From: an uncultured Bacteroidales bacterium | Lineage (GTDB): Bacteria; Bacteroidota; Bacteroidia; Bacteroidales; WCHB1-69 | Length of the DNA: 54,393 bases | Direction of reading: 5' to 3' | Assembly (NCBI GenBank): GCA_905235135.1 | Contig: CAJOKR010000016.1 | Span: 1-54,393, forward strand | Shown: piece by piece, positions 1 through 9,722 of the stretch | Numbering within the stretch: position 1 is the stretch's first letter | How the letters are laid out: each line of letters opens with the position of its first letter | The notes under the pieces: model-generated | The model's input: only the letters and a program-made list of their open reading frames with translations | What the model was told of the DNA's origin: nothing | Database searches by the model: none | Made by a program: the position numbers and the translations under genes

Positions 1-1
1 A

Positions 2-757
2 AACCAGACAAAACTGAGTATCAGCGAAATACAGCAGGTCTGGAAAGCCATCAAAGACCTCACACGGCAACGGAAGTCGGTGAGCTGCTCCGCCTTGGAA
101 ATCGCACGCCAGGCGGGATGGAACGACGAGGTGGCAGACATCGAAACCCGCGTGCGCACTGCGGTTGCAGCTTTGGAGGATGCCGGCTACGTGAGTCGCG
201 GCAACAACGTTCCCCGCGTTTTCGCCACGGGTATCAGGGTCAAAAACATGGAGGAAGCCCGCCAGCGCATCGAGCACTCTTCGCTGTTCTCCCATGACGA
301 ACAGACCCAAGCCATCCGCATCATCAAATCCCTGATTTCCAACAAATACAAAGCGAATGCAGGCTCTGTGGAAGCCGAATCCCGCGTGGACTATCTGGCC
401 GACATCTTAGGCATGACCAAAGCCGAGGTCATCCAGGCCGTGAGTCTGATGCGGCAGGAGGGCATCTTGGCCGACTCCCGCGACATGTCCGCCCTGATTC
501 ACAAAACCGACAACGAGAAGAAATCACAGAAACGGTTCGAGTCGTTCGCCAGGCTCGAACAGTTCCTGTTGGCAATGGTCATTTCACGGGACAATGAGAT
601 CGAGATTTCATACAAAGAACTGAATGAAAGTGCCTTAAAGGCCGGAATCCATGATTCGAGCATTCGCAATATCCGTACCATCCTCTATTTTCTGAGCTCA
701 AATCCTACATCAAGAAAAAAGAAAACATCGAAAAGGGGCTGGTCCGTTTTTCCTTGA
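2..757 (+). CDS. RecQ-UvrD-type helicase, middle part (5' end outside window, 3' end frameshifted)
   Basis: The frame is open from base 2, so the gene starts upstream; a GTG at 80 is only the first internal candidate start. About 250 residues are visible. They contain a winged-helix-like stretch (EIARQAGWNDEVADIETRV, then a VAALEDAGYVSR segment) of the kind that follows the zinc-binding part of RecQ helicases, then helical sequence without catalytic motifs. The stop at 755-757 lies beyond a frame change near 688-715: there the next frame continues naturally (ELKSYIKKKENIEKGLVRFS) into the UvrD-like segment. Bacteroidetes carry long RecQ proteins with a UvrD-like C-terminal half, and these two pieces fit that layout (inference). 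Either a one-base indel in the genome or a sequencing error would explain the break. The RecQ core itself is not in the window. Confidence 0.6.
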   Translation, partial: NQTKLSISEIQQVWKAIKDLTRQRKSVSCSALEIARQAGWNDEVADIETRVRTAVAALEDAGYVSRGNNVPRVFATGIRVKNMEEARQRIEHSSLFSHDEQTQAIRIIKSLISNKYKANAGSVEAESRVDYLADILGMTKAEVIQAVSLMRQEGILADSRDMSALIHKTDNEKKSQKRFESFARLEQFLLAMVISRDNEIEISYKELNESALKAGIHDSSIRNIRTILYFLSSNPTSRKKKTSKRGWSVFP

Positions 758-2976
758 ACAAGGACATCGACACCATTTCGAGGAAAAACGGCCTTCGCAT
801 CGAACTTTGCCGGTTCATCATTGAAAATCTCTACGCGACGCCGGCGAAGGAGGCCGATAACACGTCCAACGAATTCAGAATGGTGCAATTCTCGGTCACG
901 GAACTTCAAAAGCAGTTCGCCGAACAAATCAGGATGAACACTTCGGAAAAACCGTGTACTATTGCCGATGTGGAGGAAGCGTTGCTCTATCTCAACAAAA
1001 TCGGGGCGTTGAAGCTGGAAGGCGGGTTCATGGTGGTTTACAACGCCATGCAAATCCACCGCCTGACCGACATGAAGTACAAATACAAAAAAGAGGATTA
1101 TCGGTTATTGGACGAGTTCTACAAACAGAAGATCAGGCAGATACACATTGTCGGCGAGTATGCCAACCTGATGGTCAAGGACTACGGCGCAGCGTTGCAG
1201 TTTGTGCAGGACTATTTTCTATTAGACCACAAGAAATTTGTCAGCCAATATTTCAAAGGCGACAGAGCGAAGGAGATCGAGAAGAACATCACAACCGAAA
1301 AATACCAGCAGTTGTTTGGAGAACTGTCTGAAAAACAGCGGGAGATCATCCAAGACAAACAGTCGAAGTGCATCGTGGTGGCCGCCGGACCGGGGAGCGG
1401 AAAGACGAGGGTGCTCGTACACAAATTGGCCTCCTTGTTGCTGATGGAGGACGTGAAACACGAGCAACTGTTGATGCTGACCTTCTCCCGCTCCGCAGCC
1501 ATAGAATTCAAACAGCGACTTATCAAGCTGATCGGCAATGCCGCCCATTTTGTCGATATCAAAACCTTCCATTCCTTCAGTTTCGACCTGATCGGGAAAA
1601 CCGGGAATCTGGAAGAGGCCGACCACGTGGTCCGGATGGCGGCCGAAATGGTGGAAAACGGCGAGGCCGAGCCCGCCAAAATCGGAAAAACCGTGTTAGT
1701 AATCGACGAGGCGCAGGACATGGACGCCGACGAGTACGCGCTCGTGAGTGCGCTGATGCGGCAAAACGAGGAGATGCGCGTGATTGCCGTCGGCGACGAC
1801 GACCAGAACATCTACCTGTTCCGCGGCTCCGACTCCAAATACATGCAGTCGTTCATCTCTGATTTCCAAGCTGTTCAGTATGAAATGACTGTCAACTATC
1901 GCAGTTGCCGGAACATCGTCCAGTTTTCGGACCGTTTTATCCATCGTTTAGATGGCCGTATGAAAAAACAGGGGTGCACGGCGATAAGTCAAGAGCCCGG
2001 ACTGGTTTTTCTATCCAAACACAATAGCAGCAATCTATACACCCCCATCATCAATCAGCTGAAACACAACGGGATAAACGGGAAGGTTTGCGTGATGACC
2101 AACACCAACGACGAAGCGGTGCAGATGGCGGGACTTTTGCTCAAGGAGGGATTCCGCACCAAGCTGATTCAGTCGGGCGGCTCGTTCCGGTTAGCGGACT
2201 TGGCGGAAATCCGCTATTTCCTAAAGCAGATTGACAAACGGACCTCCACGCCAATCATATCGGATGCATTCTGGAAAGAGGCGAAAGAGAAAACACTTCT
2301 CACCTATTCGCAAAGCAACCTTCAGGAGTATTTGCAGGGCTTTTTCCACGCTTTCGAGAGCACCAACAGAGTGAAATACCGCAGCGATTTGGGCGATTTC
2401 GTCTTCGAATCCAACATCGAGGACTTCTGCTTTGCCGACAAGCGGACGGTGCTGGTTTCCACCATCCACAAGACCAAAGGCCGCGAGTTCGACACGGTGT
2501 ATATGATGCTGGCGCGGAATGAAGAGGAGTCGGCGGAGAACATCCGGAAGCTGTATGTGGGCATGACCCGCGCCCGGAAATCGCTCTACATCCACGCCTG
2601 TACACCCGTTTTCGACGGAATCCGGCTTCAAGACGTGGACTACACGGAAGATCACACGCTGTACAATGCGCCGAACGACATCTCCGTGCAGCTGACCCAC
2701 AGGGACGTCTATCTTGACTTTTTCAAAGACAAGAAGGAAAAGATTCTCGCGTTGCGGAGCGGGCAGCCATTATGGTTCAAGGACAACGGTTTCTACTCGG
2801 CGGCAGGCGACTGCGTGGCGGCTCTGTCTGCTAAAAAGCGCAACGAACTGCAGGAGCTTTATCGGCAGGGATTCTCAGTCTATGCGGCCGAGGTGGCCTT
2901 TGTGGCGGCCTGGCGCGGCGAGAACGATGCCGTAGAGTCGGCGGTGATGCTGCCGAGGCTGCATCTGCGGAAATGA
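754..2976 (+). CDS. UvrD/Rep superfamily 1 helicase domain, C-terminal part of the same broken gene
   Basis: All superfamily 1A helicase signatures are present. Numbered from base 754: Walker A AAGPGSGKT at 210-218, motif Ia LTFSRSAAIEF, Walker B DEAQD at 318-322, motif III VGDDDQNIYLFRG, motif IV NYRSCRNIVQF, motif V STIHKTKGREFDTVY and motif VI LYVGMTRARKSLY. The role would be ATP-driven 3'-5' DNA unwinding in repair or recombination. No true start exists here: coding sequence in this frame is recognisable from about base 694, and the TTG at 754 has no ribosome-binding context. It is best read as the C-terminal half of the upstream frame, split by a -1 shift in a T/A-rich run. If the break is real, a functional helicase would need re-initiation. 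The end (HLRK, TGA at 2974-2976) looks intact. Confidence 0.85.
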   Translation: MNKDIDTISRKNGLRIELCRFIIENLYATPAKEADNTSNEFRMVQFSVTELQKQFAEQIRMNTSEKPCTIADVEEALLYLNKIGALKLEGGFMVVYNAMQIHRLTDMKYKYKKEDYRLLDEFYKQKIRQIHIVGEYANLMVKDYGAALQFVQDYFLLDHKKFVSQYFKGDRAKEIEKNITTEKYQQLFGELSEKQREIIQDKQSKCIVVAAGPGSGKTRVLVHKLASLLLMEDVKHEQLLMLTFSRSAAIEFKQRLIKLIGNAAHFVDIKTFHSFSFDLIGKTGNLEEADHVVRMAAEMVENGEAEPAKIGKTVLVIDEAQDMDADEYALVSALMRQNEEMRVIAVGDDDQNIYLFRGSDSKYMQSFISDFQAVQYEMTVNYRSCRNIVQFSDRFIHRLDGRMKKQGCTAISQEPGLVFLSKHNSSNLYTPIINQLKHNGINGKVCVMTNTNDEAVQMAGLLLKEGFRTKLIQSGGSFRLADLAEIRYFLKQIDKRTSTPIISDAFWKEAKEKTLLTYSQSNLQEYLQGFFHAFESTNRVKYRSDLGDFVFESNIEDFCFADKRTVLVSTIHKTKGREFDTVYMMLARNEEESAENIRKLYVGMTRARKSLYIHACTPVFDGIRLQDVDYTEDHTLYNAPNDISVQLTHRDVYLDFFKDKKEKILALRSGQPLWFKDNGFYSAAGDCVAALSAKKRNELQELYRQGFSVYAAEVAFVAAWRGENDAVESAVMLPRLHLRK

Positions 2977-3105
2977 TCTCCACGTATCGCACGGATTGGC
3001 TCGGATTCCATCGCGTTACATTTTCATTTTTGGGCGTTCTGTGCGATAAGTTCAAAATCCAAAGCCCAACTGCAAATTCCCCGCCCAACCTACCGAAATT
3101 TTTCC

Positions 3106-3113
3106 TATATTTG
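3106..3113 (+). promoter_or_regulatory. Bacteroidetes -7 promoter box upstream of gyrB
   Basis: TATATTTG matches the Bacteroidetes primary-sigma consensus TAnnTTTG and lies 33 bases before the gyrB ATG. The -33 element is not obvious. The rest of the 2977-3146 spacer shows only a distant inverted repeat (TATCGCAC 2985-2992 with GTGCGATA 3041-3048). Confidence 0.6.
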
Positions 3114-3125
3114 CAGGTTTTTTGA

Positions 3126-5114
<1,989 letters not shown>

Positions 5115-5160
5115 AAGACTTGAGACTTAAGACGTAAGACTTTAGATATTAGACTTTAGT
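5115..5160. repeat. Degenerate tandem repeat, AGACTT-AGA family, between gyrB and ftsE
   Basis: The spacer is almost entirely repeats of an AGACTTnAGA-like unit (agacttgaga, cttaagacgt, aagactttag and so on). It is the same family, inverted, as CTCAAGTCTT stretches at 9691-9722 and 11821-11867. Confidence 0.6.
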
Positions 5161-5163
5161 ATT

Positions 5164-5901
5164 ATGGAAGAACCCGAAGTCATCATCAACAACGAGCCCG
5201 AACAGCCCGTACAGGAGCAGCCGACCATTCCGGCGGATGTCATCTCCTTCAAGCACGTCAACATCTCGCACCGGAAGCTGCGGGTGCTGTCCGACATCAG
5301 CTTCAACATCCGGCAGGGGGAGTTCGTCTATCTCATCGGGAAGACCGGCTCCGGCAAGTCCTCCATCCTGAAAACCCTTATCGGCGAGCTGAGACCCGAA
5401 GGTGAGGAAGCGATGATGATCGGCTACGACTTGCTGAATATCAAGAAGAAACAGATTCCCGAGCTGCGCAAGAAAATCGGGGTGGTGTTCCAAGATTACC
5501 AGCTGCTCAAGGACCGCACTGTCATCGAGAATCTGATGTTCGTGCTTCGGGCCACCCAGTGGAAAGACAAAAACCTCATGCTCAACCGCTGCGAGGAGGT
5601 GCTCACCTTAGTCGGGTTGGAGACCAAGGACTTCAAGCTGCCGTCACAGCTCTCCGGCGGCGAGCAGCAGCGCGTCTGCATCGCCCGCGCCCTGCTCAAC
5701 AGCCCCGACCTCATCCTTGCTGACGAGCCCACCGGCAACCTTGACCCCATCACCGCCGAGGAAATCTTCCAAGTCTTCCACCACATCAACCAGAGCGGCA
5801 CCACCGTGTTCATGGCCACCCACAATTTCTCCCTGATCGACAAGTTCCCCTCCCGCGCAATCTGCGTCGAAGATGGGAAGCTGATTGATTCGTTGGTCTA
5901 A
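5164..5901 (+). CDS. ftsE: FtsE-like ABC transporter ATP-binding protein
   Basis: 245 residues. Complete ABC ATPase: Walker [11 protein letters not shown]-loop FQDYQLL, signature LSGGEQQR, Walker [13 protein letters not shown] and switch histidine ATHN. The family match is FtsE, the cytoplasmic ATPase that with FtsX controls peptidoglycan hydrolases at the division site; LolD/MacB-type ATPases are the alternative. The first 25 or so residues form an acidic, proline-containing extension before the ABC fold begins. No FtsX-like permease is adjacent, which is common in this phylum. The stop (5899-5901) is one base before the next gene's ATG, so translation is probably coupled to the glycosyltransferase. 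Confidence 0.85.
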   Translation: MEEPEVIINNEPEQPVQEQPTIPADVISFKHVNISHRKLRVLSDISFNIRQGEFVYLIGKTGSGKSSILKTLIGELRPEGEEAMMIGYDLLNIKKKQIPELRKKIGVVFQDYQLLKDRTVIENLMFVLRATQWKDKNLMLNRCEEVLTLVGLETKDFKLPSQLSGGEQQRVCIARALLNSPDLILADEPTGNLDPITAEEIFQVFHHINQSGTTVFMATHNFSLIDKFPSRAICVEDGKLIDSLV

Positions 5902-5902
5902 T

Positions 5903-6436
5903 ATGATTTCAGTTCTTATCCCAATATACAACGTTAACGTACACCCATTGGTGTCGGAGTTGGAAGCGCAGCTCGCGAATTGCGGGAGTGCTTACGAGAT
6001 TATTCTCGCCGACGACGCCTCCTCTGACCTTTCCTTGCGATACCACAACAGCCTGCTCGCACAGCAGGAGAACGTCCGCTATATCCAGCATGAGACGAAC
6101 ATCGGGCGGTCGGCGACTCGCAACGAGCTGGCCGACACCGCCCAATATCCCTATCTGCTCTACATGGACTGCGACGCGAGAATCAAGCGGGAAAACTATA
6201 TAGCTAATTATCAAGCTATTATTGAGAAAAACGAGAATACCGGAAAGCCCTTTGCGGTATCTGGTGGACTCTCATACAAGGTTATTATTCCGAAACGGGG
6301 ACAGCGGCTGCGCTACAAGTACGGCCTTTGTCGGGAGGTGCGACCCGCTGCGGTTCGGAACCGGCATCCTTTCCACAACTTCACCCCCTTCAACCCAAAT
6401 CCGCGTTCGAAAGTTGCCGTTTTGACGAATCGCTGA
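5903..6436 (+). CDS. Family 2 glycosyltransferase, N-terminal part (frameshifted)
   Basis: Starts at ATG 5903, two bases after the ftsE stop. The N-terminus MISVLIPIYN followed by ILADDASSD is the nucleotide-sugar-binding fold of GT2 enzymes. NIGRSATRNELAD and LYMDCDARI supply the DxD-like metal/UDP-sugar motif. Sequence stays GT2-like to about RHPFHNFTPFN (near base 6395) and then turns to nonsense, ending at 6436. The remaining GT2 sequence continues in the next frame. Acceptor and sugar cannot be predicted. Neighbouring ftsE suggests co-expression, not necessarily a shared function. Confidence 0.8.
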   Translation: MISVLIPIYNVNVHPLVSELEAQLANCGSAYEIILADDASSDLSLRYHNSLLAQQENVRYIQHETNIGRSATRNELADTAQYPYLLYMDCDARIKRENYIANYQAIIEKNENTGKPFAVSGGLSYKVIIPKRGQRLRYKYGLCREVRPAAVRNRHPFHNFTPFNPNPRSKVAVLTNR

Positions 6437-6816
6437 CCAACTACGGTTACGAGGACACCTTCTTCGGCCTTGACTTAGAGGCAAACGGCATTTCCGTCCG
6501 CCATATCGACAACGAGCTCTACCACGACGGTTTGGACGACAACCGCGACTTTCTCCACAAAACCACCGACAGCGTGGAGAACCTCTCTGAACTCTACCAT
6601 TCAGGCCGTGTGGACGACCGTTTCCGCGAACAGAGCCGCCTGCTGCAGACCTGGGAGCGCCTTCATGCCAAACGCAACGGCAAAACCATCTTCAAGACCC
6701 TCCGACTGATGAAAAAGCCCCTTTCCAACCTCATCCTCCGCCATAACAGCCTCAAAGCCATGGATTTGTATAAGTTGGTGCTGTTTGATGATTTACAACG
6801 CGGCAAAGGCGAATAA
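6328..6816 (+). CDS. Family 2 glycosyltransferase, C-terminal part of the same broken gene
   Basis: Real coding sequence in this frame begins near base 6403 (SAFESCRFDESL); the ATG at 6328 is not a true start. The segment FDESLTNYGYEDTFFGLDL contains the ED motif expected near the GT2 catalytic base, followed by HIDNELYHDGLDD and a helical C-terminus. The two pieces together would give an enzyme of about 300 residues. Between HPFHNF in the first frame and SAFE in this one, only about 17 bases remain where GT2 relatives have roughly nine or ten residues (NFLI-type strand). A small deletion with frameshift is therefore more likely than a single-base error. Confidence 0.75.
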   Translation: MSGGATRCGSEPASFPQLHPLQPKSAFESCRFDESLTNYGYEDTFFGLDLEANGISVRHIDNELYHDGLDDNRDFLHKTTDSVENLSELYHSGRVDDRFREQSRLLQTWERLHAKRNGKTIFKTLRLMKKPLSNLILRHNSLKAMDLYKLVLFDDLQRGKGE

Positions 6817-6845
6817 TTATTCATTAACTTTGACTATTGATCTGA

Positions 6846-6906
6846 AACTTGAAACCTTAAACTTGAAACAAAAAAATAACCCTCTAACCGCTTAACCGTG
6901 TAACCA
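6846..6906. repeat. Degenerate tandem repeat spacer upstream of mscL
   Basis: Repeats of aaacttgaaacc and then taaccgcttaaccgtgtaacc fill this stretch. Read on the minus strand they become GGTTTAAG- and GGTTACACGG-like units, the same vocabulary as the spacers at 11709-11820 and 12253-12339. Confidence 0.5.
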
Positions 6907-6915
6907 AATATTTTT

Positions 6916-6923
6916 TACTTTTG
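6916..6923 (+). promoter_or_regulatory. Bacteroidetes -7 promoter box upstream of mscL
   Basis: TACTTTTG matches TAnnTTTG and lies 30 bases before the mscL ATG at 6954. Confidence 0.6.
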
Positions 6924-6953
6924 CACTTTCAAATATCATTAAAATTTACAGCT

Positions 6954-7385
6954 ATGGGATTTTTCAAAGAATTTAAGGAATTTGCGATGAAAGGCAACGT
7001 GATGGACATGGCCATCGGTGTGGTCATTGGCGGTGCCTTCGGAAAAATCGTCACCTCTCTGGTAAACGACATCATCATGCCGCTCGTCGGTGCGTTGATC
7101 GGCAACGTCAATTTCACGACGCTGTCGCTGACCCTTCGCGCCCCGAAGCTCAACGAGGCCGGCGAAATCGTCAGTGAGGCCGTCACCCTCAACTACGGCA
7201 ACTTCATCCAAGTGACCGTTGACTTCCTGATCATCGCGTTTTGTATTTTCCTCGTGATGAAGGGGATCAACAAGGCCACAAGCGCGCTAAAGAAAGCCGA
7301 AGAAGAAGCTCCGGCACCCGCTCCCGAGCCCAGCGCCGAAGAGAAACTCCTCACCGAGATTCGCGATTTGCTGAAAGAGAAATAA
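6954..7385 (+). CDS. mscL: Large-conductance mechanosensitive channel MscL
   Basis: 143 residues, starting [20 protein letters not shown], the typical amphipathic N-terminus of MscL. The first membrane helix ([18 protein letters not shown]) holds the pore-lining glycine pattern. A periplasmic loop (about residues 48-80) and a second helix ([16 protein letters not shown]) follow, then an Ala/Pro/Glu linker and a charged C-terminal helix ([15 protein letters not shown]) that forms the cytoplasmic bundle. It opens under membrane tension to release solutes during osmotic downshock. The ATG at 6954 is chosen because the family N-terminus starts there and the promoter box at 6916-6923 sits just upstream; upstream in-frame codons overlap that box. 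Confidence 0.95.
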   Translation: MGFFKEFKEFAMKGNVMDMAIGVVIGGAFGKIVTSLVNDIIMPLVGALIGNVNFTTLSLTLRAPKLNEAGEIVSEAVTLNYGNFIQVTVDFLIIAFCIFLVMKGINKATSALKKAEEEAPAPAPEPSAEEKLLTEIRDLLKEK

Positions 7386-7408
7386 AAACGTTGTGTTTTT
7401 ACGTTTAG

Positions 7409-7439
7409 AAAGACGATCATCATTGGTCCGGGTCTTTTT
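7409..7439 (+). terminator. Possible weak terminator after mscL
   Basis: AAAGAC (7409-7414) can pair with GTCTTT (7432-7437) across a 17-base loop and is followed by a short T run. The stem is short, so this is tentative. Confidence 0.3.
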
Positions 7440-7455
7440 GTATTCGTAATTTATT

Positions 7456-7463
7456 TAATTTTG
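7456..7463 (+). promoter_or_regulatory. Bacteroidetes -7 promoter box upstream of the M3 peptidase gene
   Basis: TAATTTTG matches TAnnTTTG, 45 bases before the ATG at 7509. Its position rules out the in-frame TTG inside the box as the translation start. Confidence 0.55.
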
Positions 7464-7508
7464 CACATTCATCAAAATGCAGGAAATTCAAATAAAAAAA
7501 TCCGCAAT

Positions 7509-9635
7509 ATGAACCGTAAATTATTCATTATGAGCTTAGTTATGGCATCCGCTATCCTCTGCGGGTCATGCAAGAAAAAAACATCCGGGGACGACAGTTT
7601 GGCCGGCAACCCCTTTATGAAGGAATGGGATACCCCCTACGGCGTGCCGCCCTTCGACAAGATCAAGACCAGCGACTACCTGCCTGCTATCGAGGAAGGC
7701 ATCCGGCAGCAGAGGGAGAACATCCAGGCTATCTGCGAGAACAGCGAGGCACCGACCTTCGCCAACACCATCATCCCCTACGAATACAGCGGGGAGCTGC
7801 TGACCAAGGTCTCCTCCGTCTTCGTCAACCTTGCCGAGTGCATGAACAGCCCCGAAATGGAGGCCCTTTCCGACACCATCTTCCCGATGCTCACCCGTCA
7901 CGGCGATGACATCATGCTGAACGCCCAGCTGTTCGACCGCATCAAGACGGTTTACAATAACCGCGACAAGGAGAACCTCAACGACGAGCAAAAACGTCTG
8001 TTGGAGGTTATCTACAAGGATTTCGAGCGCGGCGGTGCGAACGTGCCCGCCGACAAGCAGGACCGTTTCCGCGAAATCAACGAGAAGTTGTCGGCCCTCA
8101 CCCTCAAATTCGGCAACAACGTGCTTGGCGCCACCAACGGTTACACCCTCTTCGTGGATAAAGAGGAAGACCTCAAAGGACTGACGGAAAGCCAATTGGC
8201 TACTGCTAAGGAGACCGCTGACGGTATGAAGGACGCCAAAGGCAAATACGCCTTCACCGTGCATATCCCCTCCATGGAGCCGTTCCTCCAAAACTGCGCC
8301 AACCGCGAGCTGCGCAAGGAGCTTTGGACCGCCTACTCCACCCGCTGCCTCAACGGGGAATTCTCCAATACACAGATTATCAACGACATTGTAAACCTCC
8401 GACTGGAAAAGGCACAGATTCTCGGCTTCGACAACTACGCCAACTACGTGTTGGACGACTGCATGGCCAAGAATGCCGACAACGTCTATGACCTGCTGAT
8501 GAAGGTGTGGGAGCCCGCCCTCGCGAAAGCCAAGGAGGAGGCCGCCCAATACCAAAAGATGATGAACAAGGACGGTATTGCCGGTGCGCTGCAACCCTAC
8601 GACTGGCGTTACTATGCCGAAAAGTTGCGCAAAGAGAAATACGATCTCGACGATGAGGCTATCCGTCCCTACCTCGCCCTCGACTCCGCCCGCAAGGGTC
8701 TCTTCTACGTCTGCGAGCGTCTCTACGGACTCACTTTCAAAGAAAACCCCGAACTTCCTGTCTATCACAAAGATGTGAAGGCTTTCGAGGTGATTGACCA
8801 TAACGAGGTCATCGCAGTAGTCTATATGGATTTCTTCCCGCGTGAGAGCAAACGCAGCGGCGCGTGGATGACCAACTTCCGCGAGCAGTACTACGACCGC
8901 GACGGCAACAACCATATCCCGGTGGTGTCGCTGGTCTTCAACTTCACCAAACCCGTGGGCGACAAACCTTCGATGCTCAACATCGACGAGACGCAGACGC
9001 TCTTCCACGAGTTTGGTCACGCGCTGCACAGCATCCTGTCGCGTTGCCACTACCCCACCCTTTCCGGCACCAACGTCCCGCGCGACTTCGTGGAGATGCC
9101 CTCACAGTTCATGGAGCACTTTGCTTTCGAGCCGGAGGTACTGAAGGTCTATGCCCACCACTACAAAACTGGCGAACTGATTCCCGACGAACTCCTCAAG
9201 AAGATTGATGCCGCCGCCACTTACGGACAAGGTTTCATCAACACCGAGCTGCTCGCCGCCTCCATCCTCGACATGGACTACCACACCGTGACCACCCCCG
9301 CGACGTTCCCGCAGCCCGACTACGAGAACCAGCAGATGGCGAAAATCGGGCTGATCCCGTCCATCATCTCCCGCTACAGAAGTCCCTACTTCCAGCACAT
9401 TTTCGCCGGTGGCTACGGGGCAGGCTACTACAGCTACACCTGGGCGGCCGTGTTGGACAACGACGCTTACGAATGCTTCAAGGAGCACGGCATTTTCGAC
9501 CCGACGACGGCCACCTCGTTCCGCACCAACATCTTGGAACGCGGCAACACGGCCGACGCGCACGACCTCTACCTCGCTTTCCGCGGGCAGGAGCCGTCCA
9601 TCGAACCGCTGCTGAAGAACAGAGGGCTGAAATAG
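7509..9635 (+). CDS. dcp: M3 family peptidyl-dipeptidase (Dcp-like), predicted lipoprotein
   Basis: 708 residues. An N-terminal signal (MNRKLFIMSLVMASAILCGSC) ends in a lipobox-like cysteine, so the protein is probably exported and lipid-anchored. The zinc motif HEFGH lies at H500-H504, with a downstream glutamate-bearing segment (FVEMPSQFMEHF) as in thimet-oligopeptidase-type M3 enzymes. Length and the sequence GNPFMKEWDTPYGVPPFDKI followed by DYLPAIEEG match Dcp, which removes C-terminal dipeptides from oligopeptides. The role is probably periplasmic peptide turnover. The ATG at 7509 is preferred over an earlier in-frame TTG because the signal peptide starts there and the promoter box overlaps the earlier codon. 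A strong terminator follows at 9659. Confidence 0.93.
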   Translation: MNRKLFIMSLVMASAILCGSCKKKTSGDDSLAGNPFMKEWDTPYGVPPFDKIKTSDYLPAIEEGIRQQRENIQAICENSEAPTFANTIIPYEYSGELLTKVSSVFVNLAECMNSPEMEALSDTIFPMLTRHGDDIMLNAQLFDRIKTVYNNRDKENLNDEQKRLLEVIYKDFERGGANVPADKQDRFREINEKLSALTLKFGNNVLGATNGYTLFVDKEEDLKGLTESQLATAKETADGMKDAKGKYAFTVHIPSMEPFLQNCANRELRKELWTAYSTRCLNGEFSNTQIINDIVNLRLEKAQILGFDNYANYVLDDCMAKNADNVYDLLMKVWEPALAKAKEEAAQYQKMMNKDGIAGALQPYDWRYYAEKLRKEKYDLDDEAIRPYLALDSARKGLFYVCERLYGLTFKENPELPVYHKDVKAFEVIDHNEVIAVVYMDFFPRESKRSGAWMTNFREQYYDRDGNNHIPVVSLVFNFTKPVGDKPSMLNIDETQTLFHEFGHALHSILSRCHYPTLSGTNVPRDFVEMPSQFMEHFAFEPEVLKVYAHHYKTGELIPDELLKKIDAAATYGQGFINTELLAASILDMDYHTVTTPATFPQPDYENQQMAKIGLIPSIISRYRSPYFQHIFAGGYGAGYYSYTWAAVLDNDAYECFKEHGIFDPTTATSFRTNILERGNTADAHDLYLAFRGQEPSIEPLLKNRGLK

Positions 9636-9658
9636 TTAGCAGCCAACAGTTACACAAA

Positions 9659-9688
9659 GGGCGCAGCCATCCGGCCGCGCCCTTTTTT
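9659..9688 (+). terminator. Rho-independent terminator after dcp
   Basis: GGGCGC (9659-9664) pairs with GCGCCC (9677-9682) across a 12-base loop, followed by six T residues (9683-9688). It separates dcp from the convergent lipoprotein gene that ends at 9713. Confidence 0.85.
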
Positions 9689-9690
9689 GT

Positions 9691-9722
9691 CTCAAGTCTT
9701 AAGTCTTACGGTCTAACGTCTC
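9691..9722. repeat. CTCAAGTCTT-family repeat
   Basis: ctcaagtcttaagtcttacg and a degenerate continuation sit between the terminator and the convergent gene's stop. Same family as 5115-5160 and 11821-11867. Confidence 0.5.

Noticed and set aside
688-760. Programmed ribosomal frameshift joining the two helicase parts
   Set aside because: No clear slippery heptamer with a following structure was seen at the point where the frames exchange; a simple indel is the economical explanation, though not proven.
2985-3048. TATCGCAC/GTGCGATA inverted repeat as a helicase terminator or gyrB operator
   Set aside because: The arms are 48 bases apart and no T run follows, so neither role can be supported.
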